DNA of 64,000 nucleotides from the NCBI GenBank assembly GCA_947259185.1, contig CAMYKT010000005.1, forward strand, positions 11,713 through 75,712, in the 5' to 3' direction. The DNA comes from an uncultured Methanobacteriaceae archaeon. GTDB lineage: Archaea; Methanobacteriota; Methanobacteria; Methanobacteriales; Methanobacteriaceae. Shown in pieces: positions 50,627-59,579 of this stretch (its first letter is position 1; every line of letters begins with the position of its first letter). The notes below the pieces were generated by a model. The model ran no database searches. It saw only the letters and a list, made by a program, of their open reading frames with translations, and was not told the DNA's origin. The translations under genes were made by a program, and so were the position numbers.

Positions 50627-50698
50627 ATTGTAATATATTTAAAACCCCGATGGTCTAAACTGGAATGGAATAAGAATAATCAAATTTTATACAAATTC

Positions 50699-50751
50699 AA
50701 AAAAAGAAATCGATATTTTTGCTATCACTATATAGAGCGACCTATCAAAAA
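50699..50751. repeat. 53-bp direct repeat, copy 1
   Basis: Identical to bases 50889-50941 over all 53 positions. The core AGAGCGACCTATC is GC-richer than its flanks. Within the unit GATA/TATC and ATAG/CTAT pairs can each form a four-bp stem, and CTATATAG is TATA-like. Only two copies exist here, spaced 190 bp start to start. Confidence 0.97.
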
Positions 50752-50888
50752 TAGTGAAAATGAATAAAATCTTTTAAATTTTAAATTAAAGATCTAATTC
50801 TTTTTATTTTGCTAATTTTTGCTAAAAAAATTATTTAAATCCTATTTAGTAGATTCTAATTAAAATAGTTATTAGGAGAAGTGACATT

Positions 50889-50941
50889 AAAAAAAGAAAT
50901 CGATATTTTTGCTATCACTATATAGAGCGACCTATCAAAAA
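50889..50941. repeat. 53-bp direct repeat, copy 2
   Basis: Exact match to bases 50699-50751. The 137 bases between copies are unique and AT-rich, and downstream flanks of the two copies share only weak resemblance. The unit is closer to the convergent DUF2089 operon. Confidence 0.97.
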
Positions 50942-51075
50942 ATGAGAAATAGAATCAAAATTCCTATTTTCTGATAATACATTTTAATATCTAATATTTT
51001 ATCAATATTTGCTTAGAGATTTATTTAAATAATTTTTTAGAAGATTAGTGAAATAAAAAAATAATAAATGGTGAA

Positions 51076-51459
51076 TTATTCCACGTATACCTTGACTTTA
51101 GTCTGGTTTTCTTCATCATCCACATCCACAATTTCACCATGGGCCCCGTTTTTAACAGCCTCCACAATCTCATCCAGATCCACCTGGTTCAGGACTTCAT
51201 CATCCAGATTAGGATCAAATTTCCGGGCCAGTTTCAAACCCACATCCACCAGAGCAAGCGGTATATTCACCGTTACCTTGGGATTATCATCCATGGTTCT
51301 CACCCGGATTCTCAACCATTTAGCTTTCTTTTCAGAATTTATTTTTTCTGAATTACCTTCCAGAGCATCCAGTAGCTCCAATGCTTCTTTGGTATTAATC
51401 TTCCCTTCTTCCACCATTTCTAAAATCTGCATTCTCTCATCAGTTATATCTTCACCCAT
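51076..51459 (-). CDS. Protein of the DUF2089-associated SHOCT-like type
   Basis: A 127-residue protein with a short N-terminal helix pair (MQILEMVEEGKINTKEALELLDAL) like the SHOCT-type domain seen in bacterial YvlB/LiaX-type proteins, followed by a strand-rich region ending VDDEENQTKVKVYVE. The helix pair is nearly copied in the C-terminus of its neighbour (LEKLKNGEISKDEALNLLKS). It is 28 bases downstream of the DUF2089 gene and cotranscribed. Envelope stress is the role of related bacterial modules; here it is inference. Confidence 0.7.
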   Translation of the reverse strand: MGEDITDERMQILEMVEEGKINTKEALELLDALEGNSEKINSEKKAKWLRIRVRTMDDNPKVTVNIPLALVDVGLKLARKFDPNLDDEVLNQVDLDEIVEAVKNGAHGEIVDVDDEENQTKVKVYVE

Positions 51460-51487
51460 AAAATCCCTCCAAAATTTTTAAAGATCT

Positions 51488-51847
51488 TCAGCTTTTTAAT
51501 AAATTTAAAGCCTCGTCTTTACTGATTTCTCCATTTTTAAGCTTTTCTAAGATGGCTTTTTTATCAATAACAGGTTTATCCGCCTGATATCCTAGAACCG
51601 AAATGACTTCATCCAGTTTATTTCTCACTGTAGGATAAGATATTCCCAGATCCTTTTCAATCTCCTTAATATTACCCCGGTTTTTAATGAAAGCTTCCAG
51701 GAAATATTTCTGATTTTCACTCAAACGACAGAACTTGCATAATTCAAATTCTCCCTTAATCACCGTTTTACATTCCTTGCAGCGTACTTCACTAACTTTG
51801 ATTTTGCTTTGACATATAGGACAATTACCTGGCACTTCCCGCTCCAT
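51488..51847 (-). CDS. DUF2089 family DNA-binding protein
   Basis: A 119-residue protein with an N-terminal zinc ribbon (NCPICQSKIKVSEVRCKEC), a helix-turn-helix of the sigma-70 region 4 kind (LGISYPTVRNKLDEVISVLGY near residues 72-92) and a C-terminal helix pair (KAILEKLKNGEISKDEALNLL). These are the marks of DUF2089. It is probably a transcription regulator. The ATG at 51847 follows GGGAGGTGAATAT; six residues upstream in the longer frame cover this ribosome binding site. It is the first gene of a two-gene operon. Confidence 0.85.
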   Translation of the reverse strand: MEREVPGNCPICQSKIKVSEVRCKECKTVIKGEFELCKFCRLSENQKYFLEAFIKNRGNIKEIEKDLGISYPTVRNKLDEVISVLGYQADKPVIDKKAILEKLKNGEISKDEALNLLKS

Positions 51848-52143
51848 ATATTCACCTCCCTGCAATTTCCACCATTGCTTTCCTTCAAAATCTGCTTTTT
51901 TAATCCTATTTTAAATTTTTTGACGTTAATTTTGAGTGACTTCTAAAACATTCACATCAATATCATCCATGTCTAAATTAATATTGTTAAGTCATGGCAT
52001 ATAAATATATTGAATTATTTAATTTAAAAATTAAAATAATTAAAAGTAATATTGATATTTTTAATTGGAGCTTGTGTTTTGAGGAGATCAGATAATAAAA
52101 TCCTTATTTAAAAAAAGAGTTAATGTTGTAAAATTAAAAATAA

Positions 52144-52635
52144 TTATGAATTTTGAAAATCATCCAGTTTCTGGCTGATGTGCTGGTATATTTCCCTGGT
52201 TACCCCTACACTACTTATAAAATCATCAGAATACCTAATATCTCCCCTTCGGGAGTTATCCTGACGCATTACATACATGCAAATGGCAGTTACAATCATC
52301 AAGGGGTCGGTTTTTCTACCCTTTCCACCCCGATATAGTTTACGGAAATCTGTTTTTAATATTATTTCCCGGGCCCTGTCCTTCTGGCCGCCACCCACCG
52401 GACACATGACCTCGTCCCCTTCTTCCCTTTTAGTCAGGACCAGGGTGGGGCTGTGGCCGGTCATCATGAAATTACTGGCAACCACACTGAGCATGGCCAT
52501 TTTTTCCTGCATCCGGAAGTCTTCGTCAACAGTTTTCAGACTGCGTGGTTTGTAACGTTCGTATTTTTTTATTTTCCTTTCCATGATGGCGACTTTTGAA
52601 GTTTCATCCAGGAATATGTGTTTTCGTTTTTGCAA
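52144..52635 (-). CDS. Hypothetical protein, helical, with weak TFB-cyclin resemblance
   Basis: A 163-residue basic protein I cannot assign. The end, [19 protein letters not shown] then [17 protein letters not shown], recalls a cyclin fold repeat of archaeal TFB (AASLYIAxxL, then AGVTEVTIRNRYKEL), but the match is weak. A TTG at 52635 follows GAAGG, and an ATG at 52584 is the alternative. The frame is open 26 codons further upstream without a canonical start, encoding a basic, plausible protein sequence, so the gene may be truncated. It has no operon partner. Confidence 0.5.
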   Translation of the reverse strand: MQKRKHIFLDETSKVAIMERKIKKYERYKPRSLKTVDEDFRMQEKMAMLSVVASNFMMTGHSPTLVLTKREEGDEVMCPVGGGQKDRAREIILKTDFRKLYRGGKGRKTDPLMIVTAICMYVMRQDNSRRGDIRYSDDFISSVGVTREIYQHISQKLDDFQNS

Positions 52636-52818
52636 TGTGCGGCCTTCTAAGGTTCTGTGTTTAGTCTTTTTTGGTGGAAGGGGTTTATAATGGTTTTTGA
52701 TATGAAAAATTAATTAGAGTTAAGAACAAAATAATTACTAAACTTCGTTATTGCCATGTTATACTACGTGAATAAACAAAAATTCTGTAATTTAGGGAAA
52801 TATAGAGGGGATTAAAAA

Positions 52819-53103
52819 ATGCTTAAAGATGAAGTTATAGGAAAAATAGAAGAATGCAGATGTTTTGAGGAAACCGAATATCCTGAAGAAAATATGGTCG
52901 GGAAAACTTTTAATGTCAAGACCGAACCCGTAAGCTTAATAATTAATAAAATTACTATTGGGCCTGTGGTTTCCGTAGATAGTATTGGTAAAGCCCTTCA
53001 TATATGGATTAATCCATATTTTTTAGGATCTGATTTAAATGAACCTGTACTGGCCGTGGCTGTGAGTTATGATGAACTGGATAGTTTTGAGGTTGTTGAT
53101 TGA
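52819..53103 (+). CDS. Hypothetical small acidic protein
   Basis: A 94-residue protein I do not recognise. It is acidic with an N-terminal helix holding one cysteine pair (ECRCFEETEYPEE), then strands (VSLIINKITIGPVVSVDS, LHIWINPYFLG, PVLAVAVSYDELDSF). No signal peptide is seen. AGAGGGGATTAAAAA gives a strong ribosome binding site. It is monocistronic, convergent with hisF. Confidence 0.6.
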   Translation: MLKDEVIGKIEECRCFEETEYPEENMVGKTFNVKTEPVSLIINKITIGPVVSVDSIGKALHIWINPYFLGSDLNEPVLAVAVSYDELDSFEVVD

Positions 53104-53128
53104 TTAATGCTGATTTTTCACTTAGAGT

Positions 53129-53145
53129 GATATATTCAATATATC
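53129..53145. terminator. Perfect palindrome between convergent genes
   Basis: GATATATT, C, AATATATC (53129-53145) is a perfect dyad in the 54 bases between a hypothetical gene and hisF. It may help end both transcripts. It is A/T-only in the arms, so the hairpin would be weak. Confidence 0.25.
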
Positions 53146-53157
53146 GCAAATCCAGGT

Positions 53158-53985
53158 TTATTTTGCCCTAACCAAAACACCATTCTCCTTCAAGAAAGCC
53201 TTAACCTGTGACACAGGAAACTCATTAAAGTGAAATATGCTGGCAGCTAAAGCAGCATCTGCTTTACCCAATGTGAAAGCTTCCAGAATATGTTGTGGAT
53301 TACCTACACCACCCGAGGCAATTACTGGAATATCCACACTTTCACTTATGGTCCTGGTTAGTTCCAGGTCATAGCCATCTTTGGTACCGTCCCGATCCAT
53401 GCTGGTTAAAAGGATTTCTCCTGCCCCCCGGTTTTCGCATTCCATGGCCCAGGCAATAGCATCAATACCAGTGAATTCTCTTCCACCGTAAATACTGCAA
53501 TCAAACCAGGCTAAGCCTTTTTTAGTTTCTACAATTATCTTATCGCGGGCCTCGCTTTCGTCCTCAATGTATCTTCTCTTGGCATCAATACCAATAACAC
53601 AGGCCTGAGAACCCACAATTTTAGATGCTTCATTTATTAAATCCGGATTGTGGATAGCGGCCGTATTGGTGGAACATTTATCTGCTCCAGCTTTAAGCAT
53701 GTTAACGTAATCCTGGGGTTTTCTAATACCCCCTCCCACACAGATGGGTACAAAAACGTTCTCGGTGGTGGCCCGAATTACGTCAGCCATAGTTTCCCGG
53801 CGTTCATGGGAGGCAGTGATGTCCAAAAATACTATCTCATCAGCGCCTTCCTGGTAGTATTTGGTAGCCAGATCCACCGGTTCTCCAGCATAACGTATCT
53901 GTTTAAATTCTACTCCTTTTACTACCCGCCCATGGGGTACCTGCAGGTCGCAATCCAGACAGGGAATGATTCTTTTGGCCAGCAT
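53158..53985 (-). CDS. hisF: Imidazole glycerol phosphate synthase, HisF subunit
   Basis: A 275-residue TIM barrel that, with HisH, makes imidazole glycerol phosphate and AICAR in histidine synthesis. Catalytic Asp residues lie in [11 protein letters not shown] near residue 10 and [17 protein letters not shown] near 195. Phosphate sites are [12 protein letters not shown] near 81 and [14 protein letters not shown] near 223. Compared with most bacterial HisF it has an insert near residues 140-165. hisH is not in the window, so the genes are dispersed. Confidence 0.96.
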   Translation of the reverse strand: MLAKRIIPCLDCDLQVPHGRVVKGVEFKQIRYAGEPVDLATKYYQEGADEIVFLDITASHERRETMADVIRATTENVFVPICVGGGIRKPQDYVNMLKAGADKCSTNTAAIHNPDLINEASKIVGSQACVIGIDAKRRYIEDESEARDKIIVETKKGLAWFDCSIYGGREFTGIDAIAWAMECENRGAGEILLTSMDRDGTKDGYDLELTRTISESVDIPVIASGGVGNPQHILEAFTLGKADAALAASIFHFNEFPVSQVKAFLKENGVLVRAK

Positions 53986-54137
53986 GAAAATTCTCCAATT
54001 AGGGAATAATATTTGATATCTAAAAAATGGTCGCTTATACTACTTAAAAATCCCTATCTATGAAAATTTAGGGTTAAGACTTAATGCTTAAATAATAAAA
54101 TCCCCTATTTTATTATCATAAATCAGGAGATGAAAAA

Positions 54138-54848
54138 ATGAATTTAAGTGAAATATTATCTGAATCATTTAACTATCCCCTCTCCAATTTAAAGCGCATG
54201 CTTATACTGGGAATACTCTTGGCCTTGAATATTTTGATTATCCCCGCCATACTGAGTATGGGATATTATATCAGAATAATTGAAAGTAGTTTTCAGGGTT
54301 CTAATGAACTTCCCCCTTTTAATGAATGGGGAAAGATGTTTACTGATGGCCTAAAATATATAGTGGTTTTATTAGTTTATATAGGAATTCCCGCATTCAT
54401 AGGATCATTTATTGGTAGCATGATAATGTTTTTCATGATTTATACCTATTTAAGCCCGAATATGGAAATATATAATTTTATGGCCATATTATACTCCCTG
54501 ATTATCCTTATAACGATTGTACCATATTTTGTAAGCTTTATGGGAATAACCCGTATGGTAAAAGAAAAGAGTGTTAAAGCCGCCTTTGAATTTACTCCAG
54601 TGATTAATGTAATTAAAGGAGTTGGAACCGGGCGTTACATCGCCGCCATTATTATCTTTTCGTTATTAAGCTTCCTGGTAGTCTTAATATCATCAATTCC
54701 TCAGATGGTTACCGGTAATTTAATAATCATTTACGGAGTGAGTATAGGGGTAGCCCTGTTTATTAATTCCTATTTAAGTGCATTTGGAGGACGTTTAATA
54801 TCCCAAATTTACCAGGAAGGATTGGAAGAGCATCAAATTACTGAATAA
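54138..54848 (+). CDS. DUF4013 family membrane protein
   Basis: A 236-residue integral membrane protein. Hydrophobic segments lie near residues 22-46 (MLILGILLALNILIIPAILSM), 75-95, 97-150 (two), 172-192 and 200-225. The N-terminal motif EILSESFNYPLSNLKRML is typical of DUF4013, a family common in methanogens and of unknown role. A GGAGATG ribosome binding site precedes the ATG. It is upstream of tRNA-Arg(UCG) and not linked to an operon. Confidence 0.85.
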   Translation: MNLSEILSESFNYPLSNLKRMLILGILLALNILIIPAILSMGYYIRIIESSFQGSNELPPFNEWGKMFTDGLKYIVVLLVYIGIPAFIGSFIGSMIMFFMIYTYLSPNMEIYNFMAILYSLIILITIVPYFVSFMGITRMVKEKSVKAAFEFTPVINVIKGVGTGRYIAAIIIFSLLSFLVVLISSIPQMVTGNLIIIYGVSIGVALFINSYLSAFGGRLISQIYQEGLEEHQITE

Positions 54849-54938
54849 TTTATTTTTTATTATTTTTTTATTTAAGATAACTACTGGCGAATACTTTATA
54901 AGGGAAAACCTTCTAACAGTTATTTTGTCTATTTATGT

Positions 54939-55014
<76 letters not shown>

Positions 55015-55038
55015 CTATTATCATTTATATTCATTAAA

Positions 55039-55113
55039 AGTTCTTTATAGAGGCCGATTTTCAGTTAAGTTGAAAAATCAATCCTTTCGCTCTAATGGCC
55101 TCTTGAAAGAACT
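55039..55113 (+). ncRNA. Candidate structured RNA downstream of tRNA-Arg
   Basis: A 75-base element with a long imperfect stem: AGTTCTTT (55039-55046) pairs with AAAGAACT (55106-55113), then ATA/TTG form an internal loop, then GAGGCC (55050-55055) pairs with GGCCTC (55097-55102). Inside, GATTTTCA and TGAAAAATC can pair as a second hairpin. It is 24 bases from the 3' end of tRNA-Arg and in AT-rich surroundings. No known RNA family was recognised. A processed tRNA trailer, terminator or independent small RNA are possible; strand is assumed from the tRNA. Confidence 0.4.
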
Positions 55114-55236
55114 AATAAAAAAATTCTTATTTTAATTTAATAATGAAATTTTAATTGTACTATTTTTTTGTAAACTTATCATCATTTTAAAAAAATAGCA
55201 CTATAATGACTTTAATCTGCAAAAGAGATTATATAA

Positions 55237-57030
55237 TTATTCATCAGGAATTACCGCTTCTTTAAAGAACTCCGGGATTAAAGAACGATAGAGAGGACTA
55301 TTAAATAACATTTTAATATTCTCATCCAGGATGTAAGTATAGCATTCATCGTCTTCGGCGCGCATTCCCCTGCCATATGCCTGCATGAGAGTCATGACGG
55401 TTTTGTAGGCATACCATCTTTGGTCACGTTTTCTGCGCATGTTAACCTGTTTATCTCCCAGATAAGGGAAGGGAACTTTATAGATTACCTGAAATCTGCA
55501 TTTATCATATGGTAAATCCACCCCTTCACTCATGGAAGGACTTATCAAAACCAGAGGATTGTGACTGGTTTCAAAATTATGTAAAACCGTTTCCCTATTC
55601 ATGGAATTATGATCTATGAGGCGGGAATGAGGTAATTTATCCATAATATATTTCTGGCACTGATAATTATGGGTGTGTATCAAACCCTTATCATGGCGGT
55701 GTCTTTTTAATATTTTATTTAAAATAGGAAGGGTGTCCGGGGCAGTTCTTTTAATTCTATTTTTAGACATCTTACCTGCCAATTTTAACTCAATAGGCCT
55801 TTTTGATGGAGGAAAAGGACTATCCACTTTCACAAAATATACCTCCCGGGGATCCATCCCTAACCAGCGGCAGAACATTTGATGAGAAAGAATAGTGGCA
55901 CTCATGAATATGCAAGCATCAGCATGCCGAAATAGATGCTCATAAGCATAATGATGTACCCGAAGAGGTTTGAAGGAAACTCCGTCAGGTGCAGTATCCA
56001 TGACCCAGTTTTTAGGTTCCTTGGCCAGGTTATCCTTTAGCTCATCCAGGCGGAATATGGTGCGGTTTATACGATCTGCCTTATTTTTAGGCAAATCCTT
56101 AAGCTTTAAATCTTTATAAGCATCAGAAATTGCATCTATCTGCAGAATCCATTCCTCAGGATCTAATTCCCCCATCATTCCTGAAGGAATACCTTTTTTA
56201 ATATCTTTTTCTACTCTTTTACGTGATAAGGTTACTTCCAGTCTACGCATGAGTTTATCTTCTATGTTATGAGCTTCATCCAGAATAAGTAGATTTCTGG
56301 AGCCGAAATGTCCCACATGGTTTAATTCCAGGAGGGCGTAATCATAATTCATCAGGGTGATGGGACTGTTTACTGCATCGGCCTTTTGATCCCAGTAATG
56401 GCAGTGATCTGAGGACTGAAAATAAATAGGATTCCCATGAGAGTCCTCAAATGCTTCTATAGCCCCTAAAGTAGATGATTTACTTACTCCATAGGAACAG
56501 TGGAATTTTTGAGAACTGGGGGTGGTTTGACAGGTTCCTATATCACAGCTGGACTCCAGATCATCCGTTTTGCACATGAAGTTTCCCCTTCCTTTTACCT
56601 GGGAAAAATCAAATTCATGGGCATACTGATTCTGCAGCTGCTTGGTCATGGTGAGGATGTAGGCAGGCTCATACATACGGCCCAACGTGGTAGCTATTCC
56701 TGATTTTCCCGTACCGGTTCCTGCTTCAAGCACCACATAGCGAAACCCATTTTCCAGGGCTTGATGGATGTCTGCTATTATCTCCAGCTGTCCTTCCCTT
56801 GGATAGGGAAAGGGGAAATTTTCAATGATTTTTTCAGGTATATGGGGATTGTTGCGCTTGATTTCTTTTTGCCGGGCAGAGGATAAGGTAGTTTTTTTTA
56901 TGATTTCACCAGAATCATGACCTTTTAAATTATTTTTAGAATTCTCTCCAGCCTTATTTTTACTTTCAGGTCCGCAAATACAACGGTTTCTCATCATCCC
57001 GCAATCCGGGCAAAAAATAGGTAACACCAT
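55237..57030 (-). CDS. XPD/DinG-type (Rad3-related) DNA helicase
   Basis: A 597-residue superfamily 2 helicase. A short N-terminal zinc-binding motif ([14 protein letters not shown]) is followed by Walker A ([16 protein letters not shown] near residue 98), a four-cysteine iron-sulfur region ([14 protein letters not shown], then CSYG and C-H in SDHCHYW near residues 147-210), DEAH ([15 protein letters not shown] near 250), motif VI ([13 protein letters not shown] near 555) and HD2 ([16 protein letters not shown]). Enzymes of this family unwind DNA 5' to 3'. Repair or replication-restart roles are likely, but assignment to XPD or DinG remains open. Confidence 0.88.
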   Translation of the reverse strand: MVLPIFCPDCGMMRNRCICGPESKNKAGENSKNNLKGHDSGEIIKKTTLSSARQKEIKRNNPHIPEKIIENFPFPYPREGQLEIIADIHQALENGFRYVVLEAGTGTGKSGIATTLGRMYEPAYILTMTKQLQNQYAHEFDFSQVKGRGNFMCKTDDLESSCDIGTCQTTPSSQKFHCSYGVSKSSTLGAIEAFEDSHGNPIYFQSSDHCHYWDQKADAVNSPITLMNYDYALLELNHVGHFGSRNLLILDEAHNIEDKLMRRLEVTLSRKRVEKDIKKGIPSGMMGELDPEEWILQIDAISDAYKDLKLKDLPKNKADRINRTIFRLDELKDNLAKEPKNWVMDTAPDGVSFKPLRVHHYAYEHLFRHADACIFMSATILSHQMFCRWLGMDPREVYFVKVDSPFPPSKRPIELKLAGKMSKNRIKRTAPDTLPILNKILKRHRHDKGLIHTHNYQCQKYIMDKLPHSRLIDHNSMNRETVLHNFETSHNPLVLISPSMSEGVDLPYDKCRFQVIYKVPFPYLGDKQVNMRRKRDQRWYAYKTVMTLMQAYGRGMRAEDDECYTYILDENIKMLFNSPLYRSLIPEFFKEAVIPDE

Positions 57031-57203
57031 GCCACCATATTAGTAGATGATTATATAAAAAGGTTATAAGAGACCAGATGGCAACTATTTTGTCAGGCTC
57101 AAAAGTTTTTATATTATAAAAATCAATCTAAAATTGATAGAATGCTAAAAGTAATTGTCCAGTATTATTCTAGATAAGTTATTACTATTTTACAGGTGTT
57201 TTT

Positions 57204-57899
57204 ATGATAAAAGGAAAGTTAATTGGAATAGGGACTGGTCCCGGAGACCCGGACCTCCTTACTATTAAAGCTCATAAGGTTTTATCTTCAGTAGAGGTTA
57301 TTTGCGCCCCTCGTTCAGCAAAAAACCGGCCCAGTATTGCTCTGTCCATAGTAAAAAATGTACTGGATCTTCGTGAAGATAGCTTCCATGTTCTGGAGCC
57401 TGTGTTCCCCATGAAAGAAGATTTGAATTTACTGGAAAAGCACTGGGATGCTGCCGCCAATCAGGTGGCATCATACCTGGATAAAGGTCAGGATGTGGCT
57501 TTTGTAACTCTAGGGGATCCTTCTATTTACAGTACCTTCTCTTACATCCAGCGAAAAATAGAAGATAGAGGATATCTGGTAGAAATGGTTCCGGGTATAA
57601 CCTCTTTTACTGGTTGTGCCTCCAGTGCAGGTATTCCTCTGGTAGAAAAAGATGATATACTGGTTATTGTACCTAAAGTAGATTCCCGGCTGAAAAATAT
57701 CCTGGAAGACGGGGATACCTTCGTTATTATGAAAACTTCCCGGCACAGTGCATTGCTGGAAGAAACCATTAAGGCCGACCCCCGGGAAAAAGAAATTATT
57801 TCCATTAAAAACTGTAGTATGGATGACGAAGAGGTAAAATCTGGTTTTGTAGACCATAAAAAATATCTATCCACCACTCTGGTGAAGTTCTCTAAATAA
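57204..57899 (+). CDS. cbiL: Precorrin-2/cobalt-factor II C20-methyltransferase
   Basis: A 231-residue SAM-dependent tetrapyrrole methylase of cobamide synthesis. It has the family start GIGTGPGDPDLLTIKAHKVL, then CAPRSAKNRPSIAL, FVTLGDPSIYSTFSYI near residue 100, and VEMVPGITSFTGCASSAG near 126. Cobalt substrates are expected in archaea (anaerobic pathway), hence CbiL. AGGTG precedes the ATG. No cobalamin riboswitch is visible upstream. Other cbi genes are not in the window. Confidence 0.92.
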   Translation: MIKGKLIGIGTGPGDPDLLTIKAHKVLSSVEVICAPRSAKNRPSIALSIVKNVLDLREDSFHVLEPVFPMKEDLNLLEKHWDAAANQVASYLDKGQDVAFVTLGDPSIYSTFSYIQRKIEDRGYLVEMVPGITSFTGCASSAGIPLVEKDDILVIVPKVDSRLKNILEDGDTFVIMKTSRHSALLEETIKADPREKEIISIKNCSMDDEEVKSGFVDHKKYLSTTLVKFSK

Positions 57900-57915
57900 A
57901 TAATTTTTATATTTT

Positions 57916-58698
57916 TTAGATAATTTCAAAGCAGCAGTACTCATCTCCCTGGGCATAGCATTTGGTTTCAGTTACTTTTACTTTTTTAGCCAGGTGTATA
58001 GAAAAAACAGCTTCCAATATCCCTGAATCCAGAGCACATGCAGATTCTCCAATTTGAGGTAAAAGTCCGCATTCGAAACAATCATAAGCCCGGATAGTCA
58101 GAGGATTCATATTTTCCAATTCAATCCGACCCAAACAATTATTTTCCCAGAAAATGGAGAGATTATGGATTAATTTATCTGTCTGGTCATCTTTAAGCTG
58201 ATGGTATATGGTCTCACCAATCTTTATCCCGGTTCTATTAAGAAGAGGATCAATATTAATCCCTTCCTGAATAAGTTCCACCCGGAAAATATGGAACATC
58301 ATCTGGAAAAACTCATGAGGGTTGCCCTGGTTCATTATATGCTCTGTTAAAAATTCCACAGAGTTTTCTTCCCTTTGACCCCATTTTTGAGGTATGAATC
58401 GTCCCACATAACGTGAATTAAGATAAAATATTTTTTTTCTTTTATCCTCAATATCTGTGCGGGAATCAATTATTCCCTGATTAACCAGATCCCGTAGATG
58501 TACAGAAATAGTGGATTTAGACTTTCCAGTTATTTTTACAATTTCATCAAAACTAATTTCTTCATTTATTATTAGTGAAAGTATAAGTGATTTAGTGGGG
58601 CTTTGAATAACTTGGAGGCCTTTTGAAGTAGAAAAAACTAGAATATTTATTCCATCCTCATTTTTAGTACTATCAGTATGTTTTTTAAAATTACCCAT
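57916..58698 (-). CDS. msvR: MsvR-family redox-sensing regulator (HTH plus V4R)
   Basis: A 260-residue regulator with a winged helix in residues 25-95 (FDEIVKITGKSKSTISVHLRDLVNQGIID) and a C-terminal V4R domain (residues 115-260) ending in a cysteine-rich stretch: CFECGLLPQIGESAC, then TETKCYAQGDEYCCFEII. This is the architecture of MsvR, the methanogen-specific regulator whose V4R cysteines sense oxidation. Two direct AATGTTCGT elements upstream recall published MsvR box half-sites (TTCGTA). The nearby plus-strand rubrerythrin gene fits an oxidative-stress role. I am less certain that it is MsvR itself rather than a V4R relative. Confidence 0.75.
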   Translation of the reverse strand: MGNFKKHTDSTKNEDGINILVFSTSKGLQVIQSPTKSLILSLIINEEISFDEIVKITGKSKSTISVHLRDLVNQGIIDSRTDIEDKRKKIFYLNSRYVGRFIPQKWGQREENSVEFLTEHIMNQGNPHEFFQMMFHIFRVELIQEGINIDPLLNRTGIKIGETIYHQLKDDQTDKLIHNLSIFWENNCLGRIELENMNPLTIRAYDCFECGLLPQIGESACALDSGILEAVFSIHLAKKVKVTETKCYAQGDEYCCFEII

Positions 58699-59122
58699 AA
58701 ATTTACCTCAATTTAATGTCTCCCACATGATTTATTATTATAATTATAATATGATATTTTATTTAAATTCGACCTTTTAAGAATGTTCGTAAAATCCTGC
58801 ACTTACCATCATACCCATGAATAATGTTCGTCTTGAAGCAAACAGTAAATAATATATAGGGCTAAAACAGCACCAATATATTAGAAGATATAAGAACAAT
58901 GGTGAAATTATAAGCAAGAAATAGTGATGTAGGTACAGGAATAATATGAAACCATGTATATAGCAGAGGAATATGAGCTAAATAAGTGTTTCTAATTTAT
59001 AAAAAATTATCTAAAGAAATAAAATTATTTTAAATCTGCATTAGAGTCTTAATTAAAGAAAAAAATTTTGAATCAATTTTTTATAGATATTTAACCCATA
59101 AATAGTAGTGGAGGAATAAAAT
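58699..59122. promoter_or_regulatory. Divergent region between msvR and rubrerythrin, with TTCGT elements
   Basis: 424 bases with no gene. The 9-mer AATGTTCGT occurs at 58782-58790 and 58823-58831, same orientation, 41 bp apart. A further TTCG lies near 58769. They are near the predicted msvR promoter (TTTAAATA on the minus strand, about 58762). A TATA-like TTTTTATAGAT lies at about 59078-59088 for rubrerythrin. Regulation is inferred. Confidence 0.5.
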
Positions 59123-59539
59123 ATGGATTTAGTAAATGAGCACCAAATAGGAATTTGTAAAGGAACCGATATGGAAAAAGCAGTACAGGCTAATTTTAAT
59201 GGGGAATGTCAGGAAGTAGGAATGTATCTGGCCATGGCCCGCTTAGCCCAGAGAGAAGGAATGCCTGAAGTGGCAGAAGTTTTAAAGACCATTGCCTGGG
59301 AAGAAGCAGAACACGCCTCTCACTTTGCAGAAATGAATGAAGTAATAAAACCCACCCTCAAAGAAAACCTGGAAATGATGCTGGAAGGAGAAACCATGGC
59401 AAACCAGGAGAAAAAAGCTGCTGCTAAAAAGGCCAAAGAATGTGATATAGATGCTGCACATGATTTCTTTGATGAAAGTTCCCGGGATGAAGCAAGACAC
59501 GCTAAAATGTTAAAAGGACTACTGGAGAGATATTTCTAA
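59123..59539 (+). CDS. Rubrerythrin-like diiron peroxidase, no rubredoxin domain
   Basis: A 138-residue ferritin-like four-helix protein. The diiron ligands appear as E in [15 protein letters not shown], the motif [12 protein letters not shown] near residue 59, E in [15 protein letters not shown], and [12 protein letters not shown] near 122. The rubredoxin-like C-terminus of standard rubrerythrin is absent, so it needs an external electron donor. It reduces hydrogen peroxide in anaerobes. TTAGTGGAGGAATAAAAT precedes the ATG. It converges with a flavoprotein likely in the same response. Confidence 0.9.
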   Translation: MDLVNEHQIGICKGTDMEKAVQANFNGECQEVGMYLAMARLAQREGMPEVAEVLKTIAWEEAEHASHFAEMNEVIKPTLKENLEMMLEGETMANQEKKAAAKKAKECDIDAAHDFFDESSRDEARHAKMLKGLLERYF

Positions 59540-59579
59540 GAAAATATTTTTCTAATTTTATTTTTTAAAAAAAAATTTA

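Larger units (their letters stand above)
50627..51075. other. Intergenic region with two identical repeats
   Basis: About 450 AT-rich bases between the rhodanese gene and the convergent end of the DUF2089 operon. Apart from two exact 53-bp copies described separately, no gene or known RNA is seen. Confidence 0.5.

Noticed and set aside
50699..50941. CRISPR array
   Set aside because: Only two copies of the 53-bp unit, 137 bp of spacer, no further repeats and no cas genes nearby.
55039..55113. Terminal inverted repeats of an insertion element
   Set aside because: The arms are only 75 bases apart, there is no transposase frame and no target duplication is visible.
57100..57203. Cobalamin riboswitch upstream of cbiL
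   Set aside because: The leader is short, AT-rich and lacks the conserved B12-box bases.
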